From Candidatus Protistibacter heckmannii (GTDB lineage: Bacteria; Pseudomonadota; Gammaproteobacteria; Burkholderiales; Burkholderiaceae): DNA of 64,000 bases. Where the stretch lies: positions 434,001-498,000 of the forward strand of contig JALBVF010000001.1 in the NCBI GenBank assembly GCA_025050535.1, written 5' to 3'. Below are positions 18,390-28,097 of this stretch, one piece after another. The stretch's first letter is position 1. The number at the start of each line of letters is the position of its first letter. Both the position numbers and the translations under genes were made by a program. A model generated the notes under the pieces. It was not told the DNA's origin, ran no database searches, and saw only the letters and a program-made list of their open reading frames with translations.

Positions 18390-18404
18390 GTTCCCGCGCC
18401 TCGT

Positions 18405-19010
18405 TCAGCCGTACAGCGGATAACCGGCGGCGCGCAACATGCCGGTCAGCGCGATCAGCGGCAGGCCGATCAGCGAGGTCGGGTCGTCGGACTCGATTCT
18501 CTCCATCAGCGTGATGCCCAGGGTCTCGGCCTTGGCGCTGCCGGCGCAGTCGTAGGGCTGCTCCAGATCCAGATAGGCCTCGATTTCGGCGTCGGAGAGC
18601 TGGCGGAAGCGCACCTTGGTCTGCACGTCGGCCAGCTGTTCCTTGCCGCTGCGGCCGTCATGGAGGCACAGGGCGGTATGGAAGACGACGGTATTGCTGC
18701 GCATCACGCGCAGCTGGGCGATGGCGCGCTCGCGGCTGCCGGGCTTGCCGATCTGGTCGTCTCCCATGGTGGCGACCTGGTCCGAGCCGATCACCAGCGC
18801 GCCGGGCCGGCCGGCCGCTATCTTGGCGGCCTTCGCGGCCGCCAGGCGCAGGGCGGTCTCCTCGGGGCGCTCCCCGGGGCGCGGGGTTTCGTCCACGTCG
18901 GGCACCACCACGTCGAAGGGCAGGCGCAGCCGGGACAGCAGTTCGCGGCGGTAGACCGAGCTGGAGGCGAGGATGAGGGGCGGCTTGGTGGAAGCGGCGG
19001 TGACGGACAT
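18405..19010 (-). CDS. Maf-family nucleotide pyrophosphatase
   Basis: A 201-residue Maf/YceF-type house-cleaning nucleotide pyrophosphatase (m7GTP-type by length and motifs). It begins with the ILASSSVYRRELLSRL signature; the catalytic region LVIGSDQVATMGDDQIGKPG and the C-terminal DPTSLIGLPL are present. Intact, although the next gene in the operon is ruined. It diverges from yceD across a 223-bp promoter region. Confidence 0.9.
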   Translation of the reverse strand: MSVTAASTKPPLILASSSVYRRELLSRLRLPFDVVVPDVDETPRPGERPEETALRLAAAKAAKIAAGRPGALVIGSDQVATMGDDQIGKPGSRERAIAQLRVMRSNTVVFHTALCLHDGRSGKEQLADVQTKVRFRQLSDAEIEAYLDLEQPYDCAGSAKAETLGITLMERIESDDPTSLIGLPLIALTGMLRAAGYPLYG

Positions 19011-19148
19011 ATGGCTTTGAAAATTCGTGATCAGCTGGTAACAGTTCGCAAAATGCCGAGAAAGCAGCCTTAAATCTATTTTTAGTCGTGTTTTCGCCGA
19101 TCGAAAACGGCGGGCCTGGGACTCGGCGTGGCTTTTTGGACTAAGTGC

Positions 19149-19176
19149 TTGACAATTAAGGATTTTGCGCGATAAT
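19149..19176 (+). promoter_or_regulatory. Sigma-70-type promoter of the yceD-rpmF-plsX-fab operon
   Basis: TTGACA at 19149-19154, a 16-bp spacer and GATAAT at 19171-19176 form a near-consensus promoter 58 bp before yceD. It is the clearest -35/-10 pair in the window and would drive the ribosomal protein L32/phospholipid/fatty acid genes. Confidence 0.75.
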
Positions 19177-19233
19177 ACGCGGTTTTACAATTTGATCCAA
19201 TTTCGCAATTTCTGAAAAGGTCACAGGAGCGTC

Positions 19234-19812
19234 ATGGATATCTTCGCCTTTGTGCAGAAAAAGCCCGCGGAGCAGGTCTTGGAAGGCCATTTCGCGCTGG
19301 CGGAACTGCCGCGCATGATAGCCGAGAAAGCGCCCGGCGCACCGGACGAAGGCGGTTTTCAATGGCGTCTGAGCGCCGCGGATCCGGCTGAAACCAAGCC
19401 TTACGCGGCGGAAATGCCTGAAGTGAAGCATTTCCTCGAGGTGCGGGCCGAGGGCGAGGTCTGGCTCGAATGCCAGCGCTGTCTTAAGCCGTACAAGCAG
19501 CGGCTGGAGGCGGGTACGGTGTTCGCGCTCGCGGCCAGCGAGGAAGAGGCCGACGCATTGCCTATCCTGGAGGAGGGGGCCGACGTGGTGGTGGGGTCCA
19601 AGGACTTCGACCTGGCGGAACTTGTGGAAGAGGAGCTGCTCCTGGCGATGCCGGGTGCGCCCAAACATGAATTCGGCGATTCGGAATGCGTCCGATCCGG
19701 TTCGCGTAAAGTACACAGGCAGCAGAAACAGGACAACGGCGCGGAGGCGGGCGGCAAGCCGCATCCCTTCGCGGCGCTTGCCGCGATCAAGCAAGGCAAG
19801 ACAAGTAAATAG
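19234..19812 (+). CDS. yceD: YceD/DUF177 protein (23S rRNA accumulation protein)
   Basis: A 192-residue DUF177 protein needed in other bacteria for normal 23S rRNA accumulation. Conserved features: LECQRC (Cys80, Cys83) with FLEVRAEGEVW before it, and the C-terminal HPFAALAAIK. A good promoter lies upstream and rpmF 66 bp downstream, the usual arrangement. Intact. Confidence 0.9.
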   Translation: MDIFAFVQKKPAEQVLEGHFALAELPRMIAEKAPGAPDEGGFQWRLSAADPAETKPYAAEMPEVKHFLEVRAEGEVWLECQRCLKPYKQRLEAGTVFALAASEEEADALPILEEGADVVVGSKDFDLAELVEEELLLAMPGAPKHEFGDSECVRSGSRKVHRQQKQDNGAEAGGKPHPFAALAAIKQGKTSK

Positions 19813-19878
19813 AGAGAGGCTGGCTGTAAAAACCTCTGTGTTAAACTCGCGCCCAATTTGAATTAAGGAGCATCCATC

Positions 19879-20058
19879 ATGGCAGTTCAACAGAACAAGA
19901 AGTCGCCTTCGAAGCGCGGTATGCACCGCTCGCACGATTTCCTCGGCAGCGTGCCCCTGGCCGTCGAGCCGACTTCCGGTGAAGCGCATCTGCGCCACCA
20001 CATCAGCCCGAACGGTTTCTACCGCGGCAAGAAAGTCGTCAAGACCAAGAACGACTGA
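19879..20058 (+). CDS. rpmF: 50S ribosomal protein L32
   Basis: A 59-residue L32: [20 protein letters not shown] ... [20 protein letters not shown]. Length and sequence are typical of the betaproteobacterial protein without the Cys zinc ribbon. RBS AAGGAG lies 8 bp upstream of the ATG. Between yceD and plsX, as usual. Intact. Confidence 0.96.
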   Translation: MAVQQNKKSPSKRGMHRSHDFLGSVPLAVEPTSGEAHLRHHISPNGFYRGKKVVKTKND

Positions 20059-20103
20059 GTTTGATTCGAGCCGCGATTTAGCGCGCATCGCCAGGTTGTC
20101 GGT

Positions 20104-21183
20104 TTGACAATCAAACTAGCCATCGACTGCATGGGCGGGGACAACGGCCCTGCGGTCACTTTGCCGGCGGCACTCAGCTTCCTCGAGCATCATCTCGATG
20201 CCGAGGTTCTTCTCGTCGGTCAGCAGGAAGTCCTCGAGGTGGAACTCTCCAGCCTGCGCCCGCCGCCTTCGGCGCGTCTGCGCATCGTCCATGCCAGCGA
20301 AGTGGTGCTGATGGACGACCCGATCGAGGTCGCCCTGCGCAAGAAAAAAGATTCGTCCATGCGCGTCGGCGCCACCTTGGTCAAGGATGGCGCCGCGGAC
20401 GGTTTCGTCTCCGCCGGCAACACCGGCGCGCTGATGGCCGTCTCCCGCTACGTGCTAAAGACCCTGCCGGGCATTGACCGGCCGGCGATCGCGACGGCCA
20501 TTCCCAACGAAAAGGGCGGCGGCACCACGGTGCTCGACCTGGGCGCCAACGCCGACTGCGAAGCACTGCATCTGCTGCAGTTCGGGCAGATGGCCAGCAT
20601 GATGGCCTCGGCCATCGAAGGCAATCCCAATCCCTCTGTCGGCCTGCTCAACATCGGCGAGGAAGCGATCAAGGGCAACGAGGTCGTCAAGCAGGCCGGC
20701 GAGCTGCTGCGCAACAGCAGCCTGAATTTCCACGGCAACGTCGAAGGCAACGACATCTTCACCGGCACGGCCGACATCGTGGTCTGCGACGGCTTCGTCG
20801 GCAACGTCACCCTGAAGAGCACGGAAGGCTTGGCGAAGATGATCGCCGGCATGATCCACGAAGAGTTTTCCCGTTCCATCTTCACCAAGCTGCTCGCGCT
20901 GCTGGCCCTGCCGGTGCTCAACCGCTTCCGTCACCGCATGGATCACCGCCGCTACAACGGCGCGGTGCTGCTGGGCCTGCGCGGCCTGGTGGTGAAGAGC
21001 CACGGTTCGGCCGATGCGCATGCCTTCGAATGGGCGCTCAAGCGCGCATTCGACGCGGCCAGAAACAAGATGGTGGCGCGCATCGCCGCCGCATTCGAAC
21101 AGCACGGCCAGATCAACGGCGGCGCACAGCCGGAGGCGGCGGAACCGGCCGTCTCCGGCGAACCGCGCGCCGCCTCGGCCTGA
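20104..21183 (+). CDS. plsX: Phosphate acyltransferase PlsX
   Basis: Makes acyl-phosphate from acyl-ACP for phospholipid synthesis. 359 residues. The family N-terminus [15 protein letters not shown] follows a TTG start at 20104, the only codon giving the right length. [37 protein letters not shown] and [14 protein letters not shown] are conserved blocks. The C-terminal tail is variable. Intact. Confidence 0.94.
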   Translation: MTIKLAIDCMGGDNGPAVTLPAALSFLEHHLDAEVLLVGQQEVLEVELSSLRPPPSARLRIVHASEVVLMDDPIEVALRKKKDSSMRVGATLVKDGAADGFVSAGNTGALMAVSRYVLKTLPGIDRPAIATAIPNEKGGGTTVLDLGANADCEALHLLQFGQMASMMASAIEGNPNPSVGLLNIGEEAIKGNEVVKQAGELLRNSSLNFHGNVEGNDIFTGTADIVVCDGFVGNVTLKSTEGLAKMIAGMIHEEFSRSIFTKLLALLALPVLNRFRHRMDHRRYNGAVLLGLRGLVVKSHGSADAHAFEWALKRAFDAARNKMVARIAAAFEQHGQINGGAQPEAAEPAVSGEPRAASA

Positions 21184-21230
21184 CATACCCGCAATCCGCA
21201 GCTTCAGCCCGCCCCGATACGAGTTTCCGG

Positions 21231-22217
21231 ATGACCATCTACGCAAAAATCACCGGCACCGGCAGTGTCCTGCCCGAGCGCCGCATCAGCAACGACGAAC
21301 TGGCCAAGGAGATGGCGACCCGCGGCATCGAGACCAGCGACGAATGGATCGTGACCCGCAGCGGCATCTCTTTCCGCCATTTCACCGACGACAAGACAAA
21401 GACCAGCGACCTCGCCGCCGAGGCCTCGCGCCGCGCGCTGCAGGCTGCGGGCCTGGATGCGCAGCAGGTCGATCTGATCATCCTCGCCACCTCCACGCCC
21501 GACTGCCTGGGCGGCTTCCCGAGCACCGCCTGCATCATGCAGGAGAAGCTGGGCATCACGAACCAGTGCGCGGCCTTCGACATCCAGGCAGTGTGCTCGG
21601 GCTTCGTCTATGCGGTGTCGGTGGCGGACAAATTCATCCGCGCCGGCATGTACAAGAACGTGCTGGTGATTGGCGCCGAGATCTTCTCGCGCATCCTCGA
21701 CTTCAACGACCGCGGTACCTGCGTGCTCTTCGGCGATGGCGCGGGCGCCGTGGTTCTGAGCGCCTCGGAGACGCCGGGCGTGCTCGCCAGCGCGCAGCAT
21801 GCGGACGGTCGCCATCGCTCCATCCTCTGCGTGCCGGGCAACGTGGCCAACGGCGCGATCCAGGGCCAGGCCTTCCTGCACATGGACGGACAGGCAGTGT
21901 TCAAGCTGGCAGTGACGGTGCTCGACAAGGTGGCGCACGAGGTGCTCGACGCCGCGGGCATGCAGACGGACCAGGTGGACTGGGTGATTCCGCACCAGGC
22001 GAACATCCGCATCATGCAGGGCACGATGAAGAAGCTCGCGCTGCCGATGGAGAAGCTCATCGTGACGGTGGATCAGCACGGCAACACCTCGGCCGCGTCG
22101 ATTCCGCTGGCGATGGACGCCGCGGTGCGCGACGGCCGGATCAAGCCCGGCCACACCGTGATGATCGAAGGCGTGGGCGGCGGCTTCACCTGGGGCGCGG
22201 CGCTGCTGACGATGTGA
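21231..22217 (+). CDS. fabH: 3-oxoacyl-ACP synthase III
   Basis: KAS III, first condensation of acetyl-CoA with malonyl-ACP. 328 residues with the full Cys-His-Asn triad: Cys122 (AVCSGF), His255 (IPHQANIR), Asn285 (HGNTS). The ATG at 21231 gives the standard start [12 protein letters not shown]; a longer upstream open frame is only the plsX shadow. 47 bp after plsX. Intact. Confidence 0.95.
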   Translation: MTIYAKITGTGSVLPERRISNDELAKEMATRGIETSDEWIVTRSGISFRHFTDDKTKTSDLAAEASRRALQAAGLDAQQVDLIILATSTPDCLGGFPSTACIMQEKLGITNQCAAFDIQAVCSGFVYAVSVADKFIRAGMYKNVLVIGAEIFSRILDFNDRGTCVLFGDGAGAVVLSASETPGVLASAQHADGRHRSILCVPGNVANGAIQGQAFLHMDGQAVFKLAVTVLDKVAHEVLDAAGMQTDQVDWVIPHQANIRIMQGTMKKLALPMEKLIVTVDQHGNTSAASIPLAMDAAVRDGRIKPGHTVMIEGVGGGFTWGAALLTM

Positions 22218-22266
22218 CGCCTCCCCGGGCGACGACAAGAACAACAGGCAATACCAGGACGGACAG

Positions 22267-23202
22267 ATGAAATTCGCGTTTGTTTTCCCCGGTCAGGGTT
22301 CGCAATCGGTTGGCATGCTCGACAGCTTTTCCGGCAACGCCGAAGTGGCTGCCACGCTGGACGAAGCCTCCAAGGCGCTCGGCCAGGACGTGGCCGCGTT
22401 GATCGCGCAGGGCCCCGCCGAAGCGCTGAACCTCACGACCAACACCCAGCCCGTGATGCTGACCGCCGGCGTGGCGATCTACCGCGCTTGGCGCGCGGCG
22501 GGCGGCGCTGCTCCGGCGATGGCCTCCGGTCACAGCCTGGGCGAATATTCCGCGCTGGTCGCCGCCGGCGCGCTGCAGTTCGCTGACGCCGCGCCCCTGG
22601 TGCGTTTCCGCGCCCAGGCGATGCAGGAAGCCGTGCCGGTGGGCGAGGGCGGCATGGCCGCGATCCTCGGCCTGTCCGACGAAGACGTGCTCGCCGCCTG
22701 CGCGCAAGCGCGCGACGCGTGCGCGGGCGTGGTGGAAGCCGTGAACTTCAATGCGCCCTCCCAGGTGGTGATCGCCGGCGCCAAGGCCGCCGTCGCGGCG
22801 GCCTGCGAGGCCGCCAAGGCCAAGGGCTCCAAGCGCGTGCTGCCGCTGCCGGTGTCCGCGCCTTTTCACTCCTCGCTGCTCGCGCCGGCTTCGCTGCGCC
22901 TGAAGGACTATCTGCAGAAGGTGGCGATCTCCGCGCCCGCCTTCCCCATGGTGAACAACGTGGACGTCGCCGTGGTGCGGGATCCCGATGCGATCAAGGA
23001 CGCTCTAGTGCGTCAGGCCGCCGCGCCGGTGCGCTGGGTCGAGACGGTGCGAGCGATGGCCGAGGCCGGCGTCACCCACATTGTGGAATGCGGTCCTGGC
23101 AGGGTGCTGGCGGGCTTGACCAAGCGCATTGCGCCGGACATAATTTCCACGTCGATCACCGATCCCGCCTCGCTGGAAGAAGCCCTGACGCTGCTGAAAT
23201 AA
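22267..23202 (+). CDS. fabD: Malonyl-CoA:ACP transacylase
   Basis: Loads malonyl onto ACP. 311 residues: N-terminal FVFPGQGSQSVGM, nucleophile Ser90 in GHSLGEYSAL, and His201 in SAPFHSSL, the expected dyad. Operon position between fabH and fabG. Intact. Confidence 0.95.
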   Translation: MKFAFVFPGQGSQSVGMLDSFSGNAEVAATLDEASKALGQDVAALIAQGPAEALNLTTNTQPVMLTAGVAIYRAWRAAGGAAPAMASGHSLGEYSALVAAGALQFADAAPLVRFRAQAMQEAVPVGEGGMAAILGLSDEDVLAACAQARDACAGVVEAVNFNAPSQVVIAGAKAAVAAACEAAKAKGSKRVLPLPVSAPFHSSLLAPASLRLKDYLQKVAISAPAFPMVNNVDVAVVRDPDAIKDALVRQAAAPVRWVETVRAMAEAGVTHIVECGPGRVLAGLTKRIAPDIISTSITDPASLEEALTLLK

Positions 23203-23246
23203 GCGCTGCATCCGCACTCAAGATATTCATATAACGGACATCGACG

Positions 23247-24005
23247 ATGACTCCCATCCATGAGCAGCTCAACGGCCAGGTCGCGCTGGTGACCGGCGCC
23301 TCGCGCGGCATCGGCCGCGCCATCGCGCTGGAACTGGCGCGCCGCGGCGCGACCGTGATCGGCACGGCGACTTCCGAATCCGGCGCGGCCGACATCACGC
23401 AGGCGCTCAGCTCTGTGTCGCCGAAGAGCAAGGGCATTGCGCTGAACGTGACCGATGCGGCGGCTTGCGAGGCTGCCATCGAAGCGATCGTTTCGGGTAA
23501 CGGCGGGCTCAACATCCTGGTGAACAACGCCGGCATCACCCGCGACCAGCTGGCGATGCGCATGAAGGATGAGGACTGGAGCGCCGTGATCGACACCAAC
23601 CTGAGCGCGGTGTTCAGGTTGGTGCGCGCGGTGCTTCGCCCGATGATGAAGGCCCGCGGCGGATGCATCATCAACATCACTTCGGTGGTGGGCAGCGCCG
23701 GCAACCCCGGTCAGGCGAACTACGCGGCCGCCAAGGCCGGCGTGGCTGGCATGACACGGGCGCTGGCGCGCGAGATCGGCAGCCGCAACATCACGGTCAA
23801 TTGCGTCGCGCCCGGCTTTATCGACACCGACATGACCAAGGCGCTGCCCGAAGAGCAGCAGGCCGCGCTGAAGACGCAGATTCCCCTAGGCCGGCTTGGC
23901 CAGCCCGAGGATGTCGCAGCGGCGGTGGCCTTCCTGGCGTCGCCTGAAGCAGGCTATATCAGCGGTACCACGCTGCATGTGAACGGCGGCATGTTCATGA
24001 ACTGA
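23247..24005 (+). CDS. fabG: 3-oxoacyl-ACP reductase
   Basis: NADPH-dependent ketoreductase of fatty acid synthesis, short-chain dehydrogenase fold. 252 residues: cofactor motif TGASRGIG, NNAG (93-96), and the catalytic Ser146, Tyr159, Lys163 (YAAAK). Intact, 44 bp after fabD. Confidence 0.95.
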   Translation: MTPIHEQLNGQVALVTGASRGIGRAIALELARRGATVIGTATSESGAADITQALSSVSPKSKGIALNVTDAAACEAAIEAIVSGNGGLNILVNNAGITRDQLAMRMKDEDWSAVIDTNLSAVFRLVRAVLRPMMKARGGCIINITSVVGSAGNPGQANYAAAKAGVAGMTRALAREIGSRNITVNCVAPGFIDTDMTKALPEEQQAALKTQIPLGRLGQPEDVAAAVAFLASPEAGYISGTTLHVNGGMFMN

Positions 24006-24073
24006 TTTCCCGGCCTGGTTTTCTGTGAAAGTCGGACTGACCCGGGCGCGTTTTTTTCGTCTTTTTCTGCGGA

Positions 24074-24100
24074 TTGAATGAAGGGTAAACCTGATACAAT
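24074..24100 (+). promoter_or_regulatory. Possible acpP promoter
   Basis: TTGAAT (24074-24079) and TACAAT (24095-24100), spacer 15 bp, in the 132-bp gap before acpP. acpP often has its own strong promoter. The spacer is short, so this is only a candidate. Confidence 0.4.
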
Positions 24101-24137
24101 GCGCGCACTTTTTTTCGGAGCTTCCTTGGAGGGTTAA

Positions 24138-24377
24138 ATGGACAATATCGAACAACGCGTCAAGAAGATTGTCGCTGAGCAATTGGGTGCGGCTGAGGCC
24201 GACATCAAGAACGAATCCTCGTTCGCCAACGACCTCGGCGCCGACTCGCTGGATACCGTCGAGCTGGTGATGGCTCTGGAAGATGAATTCGGCATCGAGA
24301 TTCCCGACGAGGAAGCCGAGAAGATCTCCACGGTGCAGCAAGCGATCGACTTCGCGCGCGCCCACGTCAAGGCCTGA
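24138..24377 (+). CDS. acpP: Acyl carrier protein
   Basis: A 79-residue acidic four-helix carrier. The phosphopantetheine site is Ser37 in [11 protein letters not shown], the target of the AcpS encoded at 36049. The AGGGTT-type RBS region is close before the ATG. Intact. Confidence 0.97.
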   Translation: MDNIEQRVKKIVAEQLGAAEADIKNESSFANDLGADSLDTVELVMALEDEFGIEIPDEEAEKISTVQQAIDFARAHVKA

Positions 24378-24477
24378 GCGGCTATCTTGCCGTCGCGGTT
24401 CTCTCCTCCGCTCCCGGTCAATGGGCCGCTAGCCTGAAGCCTTTGCTGGCCCTTCTTCCCCTATCCAAGGATTACTC

Positions 24478-25710
24478 GTGACTCGTCGTCGTGTCGTCGT
24501 CACCGGTCTGGGCTTGGTCTGCCCGGTCGGCAACACGGTCAGCGAAAGCTGGACCAACCTGGTGGCCGGCAAGTCCGGCATCGCCACCGTCACCAAATTC
24601 GATCATGGAGCGCTCGCCGTGCATTTCGCCGGCGAGGTCAAGGGCTTCGATGTCGAGGACTACATCTCCGCCAAGGAAGCCCGGCACATGGATACCTTTA
24701 TCCATTACGGCCTGGCTGCCGGTATGCAGGCGTTCCGCGACAGCGGTCTAGAAGTGACCGACGCCAATGCCGAGCGCATCGGCGTGGCGGTGGGCTCGGG
24801 CATCGGCGGTCTGCCGATGATCGAGGACACCCACAACGAGCTGGTCACCCGCGGTCCGCGGCGGATCTCTCCCTTCTTCGTGCCCGGCTCGATCATCAAC
24901 ATGATCTCCGGCCACCTGAGCATCAATTTCGGCCTCAAGGGACCGAACGTGGCGCTGGTCACGGCCTGCACCACCGGCCTGCACAGCATCGGCACCGCGA
25001 TGCGCCACATCCAGTACGGCGACGCTGACGCGATGCTGGCGGGCGGCGCCGAATCCACGGTGTCGCCGCTGGGCATCGGCGGCTTCGCCGCGGCCCGCGC
25101 GCTCTCCACCCGAAACGACGATCCCGCCGCCGCCTCCCGTCCCTGGGACAAGGGCCGCGACGGCTTCGTGCTGGGCGAGGGCGCGGGCGTGATGATGCTC
25201 GAGGAATACGAGCATGCGAAGGCGCGCGACGCGCGAATCTACGCCGAGCTCACCGGCTTCGGCATGAGCGGCGACGCGCATCATATCACCGTGCCCAACA
25301 TCGACGGCCCGCGCCGCAGCATGGCCGCCGCGCTCAAGGATGCCGGCCTGAACGCCGATCAGATCCAGTATCTGAACGCGCACGGCACGTCGACGCCCCT
25401 GGGCGACAAGAACGAGTCGGACGCGGTCAAGGCCGCCTTTGGCGCGCATGCCTACAAGATGGTGGTCAGCTCCACCAAATCGATGACCGGCCACCTTCTG
25501 GGCGGCGCCGGCGGCATCGAATCGGTGTTCATCGTGCTGGCCCTGCACAACCAGATCGTGCCGCCGACCATCAACATGGACGACCCCGATCCAGAGTGTG
25601 ATCTGGACTATTGCGCCAACAAGGCCCGTGAAATGCCGATGACCCATGTGCTGAAAAACAACTTTGGCTTTGGCGGCACCAACGGCAGTCTGGTGTTCAG
25701 CCAAGTCTGA
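24478..25710 (+). CDS. fabF: 3-oxoacyl-ACP synthase II
   Basis: KAS II elongating enzyme. 410 residues. The catalytic triad is Cys164 (VTACTTG), His302 (NAHGTST) and His339 ([12 protein letters not shown]). GTG start at 24478 with the family N-terminus [21 protein letters not shown] hairpin with a T-run follows at 25715. Intact. Confidence 0.95.
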   Translation: MTRRRVVVTGLGLVCPVGNTVSESWTNLVAGKSGIATVTKFDHGALAVHFAGEVKGFDVEDYISAKEARHMDTFIHYGLAAGMQAFRDSGLEVTDANAERIGVAVGSGIGGLPMIEDTHNELVTRGPRRISPFFVPGSIINMISGHLSINFGLKGPNVALVTACTTGLHSIGTAMRHIQYGDADAMLAGGAESTVSPLGIGGFAAARALSTRNDDPAAASRPWDKGRDGFVLGEGAGVMMLEEYEHAKARDARIYAELTGFGMSGDAHHITVPNIDGPRRSMAAALKDAGLNADQIQYLNAHGTSTPLGDKNESDAVKAAFGAHAYKMVVSSTKSMTGHLLGGAGGIESVFIVLALHNQIVPPTINMDDPDPECDLDYCANKAREMPMTHVLKNNFGFGGTNGSLVFSQV

Positions 25711-25714
25711 AAGG

Positions 25715-25743
25715 GCCGGCCCTGGCGGGCCGGCAGATTTTTC
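25715..25743 (+). terminator. Terminator after fabF
   Basis: 8-bp stem GCCGGCCC-TGGC-GGGCCGGC at 25715-25734, followed by AGATTTTTC. It separates the fatty acid operon from the sigma-E operon. Confidence 0.7.
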
Positions 25744-25898
25744 GGACAGGCCCGGCGGAATCTTCCGGATACGCCAGGTGATGCGTTTTCTTAAGGAAGC
25801 CGAGAGACCTCCTCGGTTAGAATTGTTGCCTTGCAAAGTGTCCGCTAAGCGGTCGCCTCGAGCGGCCGTCCAGGCGGGTCAACCATGGAAGTGGCTCA

Positions 25899-26498
25899 GT
25901 GAGTGAACGCGAAGCGGACCAGATCTTGGTGGAACGTGTCCAGAAAGGAGACAAGCGCGCCTTCGAGCTTCTGGTCAGCAAATACCAACGCAAGATTTTC
26001 CGGCTGATTTCGCGCCTGATCCGCGATCCGGTCGAGGTCGATGACATCGCCCAGGATGCCTTCATCAAGGCGTATCGCGCCTTGCCGCAGTTCCGCGGCG
26101 AATCCGCCTTCTACACCTGGCTGTACCGCATCGCCGTCAATACCGCAAAAAATCACCTCGCCAACCAGGGCCGCCGAGCCGAGTCCCCGGGCGACATTGT
26201 TGTGGAAGAGGCTGAAACTTTTGCAAATAGTGAAAACCTAAGGGATATTAATACTCCTGAGTCGGTGCTGCAGGGAAAACAGGTCGCGGAGACCGTCAAC
26301 AAGGCTATGCAGGCGCTTCCCGAGGAGTTGCGGGCGGCGATTTTTCTGCGGGAAATCGATGGCCTTAGCTATGAAGAAATTGCAGAAGTGATGAATTGCC
26401 CAATTGGTACGGTCCGTTCGCGGATTTTCCGGGCGCGGGAATCAATTGCCGAAAAACTGCGGCCGTTGCTGGGCAACATGGATGGCAAACGTTGGTAA
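25899..26498 (+). CDS. rpoE: RNA polymerase sigma-E factor
   Basis: Extracytoplasmic-function sigma factor of the envelope stress response. 199 residues: region 2 (FELLVSKYQRKIFRLISRLI, DDIAQDAFIKAYRALPQFRG, FYTWLYRIAVNTAKN) and region 4 (LPEELRAAIFLREIDGLSYE, GTVRSRIFRARE). GTG start 25899. It heads rpoE-rseA-rseB-mucD. Intact. Confidence 0.95.
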   Translation: MSEREADQILVERVQKGDKRAFELLVSKYQRKIFRLISRLIRDPVEVDDIAQDAFIKAYRALPQFRGESAFYTWLYRIAVNTAKNHLANQGRRAESPGDIVVEEAETFANSENLRDINTPESVLQGKQVAETVNKAMQALPEELRAAIFLREIDGLSYEEIAEVMNCPIGTVRSRIFRARESIAEKLRPLLGNMDGKRW

Positions 26499-26523
26499 AT
26501 TGGAAGCAGTCGAGGTATTGGGA

Positions 26524-27066
26524 ATGAGCGAAACGGAAAGAAAAATACTGGCGGCGCGGATCTCCGCGGCTCTGGACGGGGAGCCGCAGGGCGATGAACC
26601 CTACGCCGCCTACACGGACGCAGGCCTAGAACCAGGCCGAGAGCTCTGGGAAACCTACAGCCTGATCGGCGACGCGCTGCGCTCCGACGAACTGGCCCAG
26701 CCCCCCTCCCGCCGCTTCACAGAATCACTCACCGCCCAACTCGACCAGGAACCCCCTCTGCGCGTCTCCTTCCTGCTCCAGCAGCCGCGCCGGCGCTGGG
26801 TCAGCGGCGGCGCGGCCATCGCCGCGAGCGTGGCTGCCGCGGTCTGGTACATCGGCCCACGCAGCGCGCTGGTCGAAATCGTGCAGACGGCCACCAACTG
26901 GCCGGCCGCCCAGGAGCGCTTCGCCGACAACGCCGGCGGTTCCATCGAACGGGCTTCCGTGGTCCGCGATCCGCGTCTCGAAGATTATCTGCGCGCCCAC
27001 CGCCAGTACGCGGCCCGGCAGGTGGCGCCCCTGATCCTGGTCGGCGCGAGCGGACAAGACGACTGA
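26524..27066 (+). CDS. rseA: Anti-sigma-E factor RseA
   Basis: A 180-residue inner-membrane anti-sigma factor. The N-terminal sigma-binding part is MSETERKILAARISAALDGE, with WETYSLIGDALRSDELA; one membrane helix lies at about 93-111 (VSGGAAIAASVAAAVWYIG); the C-terminus is periplasmic. The ATG at 26524 is 25 bp after rpoE. Its stop overlaps the rseB start by one base (TGATG). Intact. Confidence 0.9.
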   Translation: MSETERKILAARISAALDGEPQGDEPYAAYTDAGLEPGRELWETYSLIGDALRSDELAQPPSRRFTESLTAQLDQEPPLRVSFLLQQPRRRWVSGGAAIAASVAAAVWYIGPRSALVEIVQTATNWPAAQERFADNAGGSIERASVVRDPRLEDYLRAHRQYAARQVAPLILVGASGQDD

Positions 27067-28097
27067 TGGCCCTGAAGATTGCCACCTGGCGCTGGCTGGC
27101 GCTGATGGTGATGATGAGCGCCGCGGTCTCAGTTGTGCGCGCTGCCGAAACGCCCATCGATCCCCTGGTCAAGCAGCGCGAGGCTTCCTACTGGGTCACC
27201 CGCATCCAGCAGGCCGCCCAGCATCAGAACTATTCCGGCGTGTTCGTCTATCAGCGCGACGCCACGCTCCAGTCATCGCAGATCTCCCACTACGCAGACC
27301 TGCTCAACAATGAATACGAGCGCGTCGAAACCCTCGACGGCAAGCCCCGCCAGTTCGTCCGCCATAACAGAGAAGTGCGTACCCTGCGCCCCGACACGCA
27401 AACCATCTTGCTCGAGCGGCGCGACCTCAAGGACAGCTTCCCCTCGCTGATCTCGACCAACAAGGCCGAGATCCTGGACTCCTATGAACTGCGGAAGCTC
27501 GGTGTCGAACGTTTTGCCGCAAATGATTGCCAAGTGCTGGCCCTGGAGCCGCGCGATGGCGACCGCTACGGCTACCGGCTCTGGGTCGAGCGCAAAACGG
27601 GCCTCTTGCTGCGCGCCCAGACCCTGGACGACAAGGGCAAGGTGCTCGAGCAGATCGCCTTCTCGCGGGTGCAGATCGGCGTGCCCACCGACAAGAACCG
27701 CATCATGGCGCCCCTGAGCGAGACCGCCGGCTGGAAGGTGACCGAAGTTCAGGAAGCGTCGGTCAACCTCGCCGAGATGGGCTGGAACGTCAGTTCGCCG
27801 CTCAAGGGCTTCGTGAAGCTTCGTGAAGTGAAGCGGCCGACGCTGCTAGAGGGCGGAGGCCCAGGGCATACTGGCAACATGTATCAAGCCGTTTTCTCCG
27901 ACGGCCTGGCCGACCTCTCCGTGATCGTCGAGCCCGTGGTCAACCGCAACGCCCGCCGCGAAGGCGTGGCCAGCGTCGGCGCCACCAACCTCCTCACCCG
28001 CCGGCAAGGAGACTTCTGGGTCACTGTGGTCGGCGAGGTGCCGGCTTCCGTGGTCAAGCAGTTTTCCTCTTCGGTTGAGCAGAAATCAACGAAATGA
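27066..28097 (+). CDS. rseB: Sigma-E regulatory protein RseB/MucB
   Basis: A 343-residue periplasmic protein that binds RseA and protects it from proteolysis until lipopolysaccharide or misfolded porins appear. Signal peptide residues 1-27. Family blocks NYSGVFVYQRDATLQSSQIS, GYRLWVERKTGLLLR and YQAVFSDGLADLSVIVEPV are present. It overlaps mucD by four bases (28094-28097). Intact. Confidence 0.92.
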   Translation: MALKIATWRWLALMVMMSAAVSVVRAAETPIDPLVKQREASYWVTRIQQAAQHQNYSGVFVYQRDATLQSSQISHYADLLNNEYERVETLDGKPRQFVRHNREVRTLRPDTQTILLERRDLKDSFPSLISTNKAEILDSYELRKLGVERFAANDCQVLALEPRDGDRYGYRLWVERKTGLLLRAQTLDDKGKVLEQIAFSRVQIGVPTDKNRIMAPLSETAGWKVTEVQEASVNLAEMGWNVSSPLKGFVKLREVKRPTLLEGGGPGHTGNMYQAVFSDGLADLSVIVEPVVNRNARREGVASVGATNLLTRRQGDFWVTVVGEVPASVVKQFSSSVEQKSTK

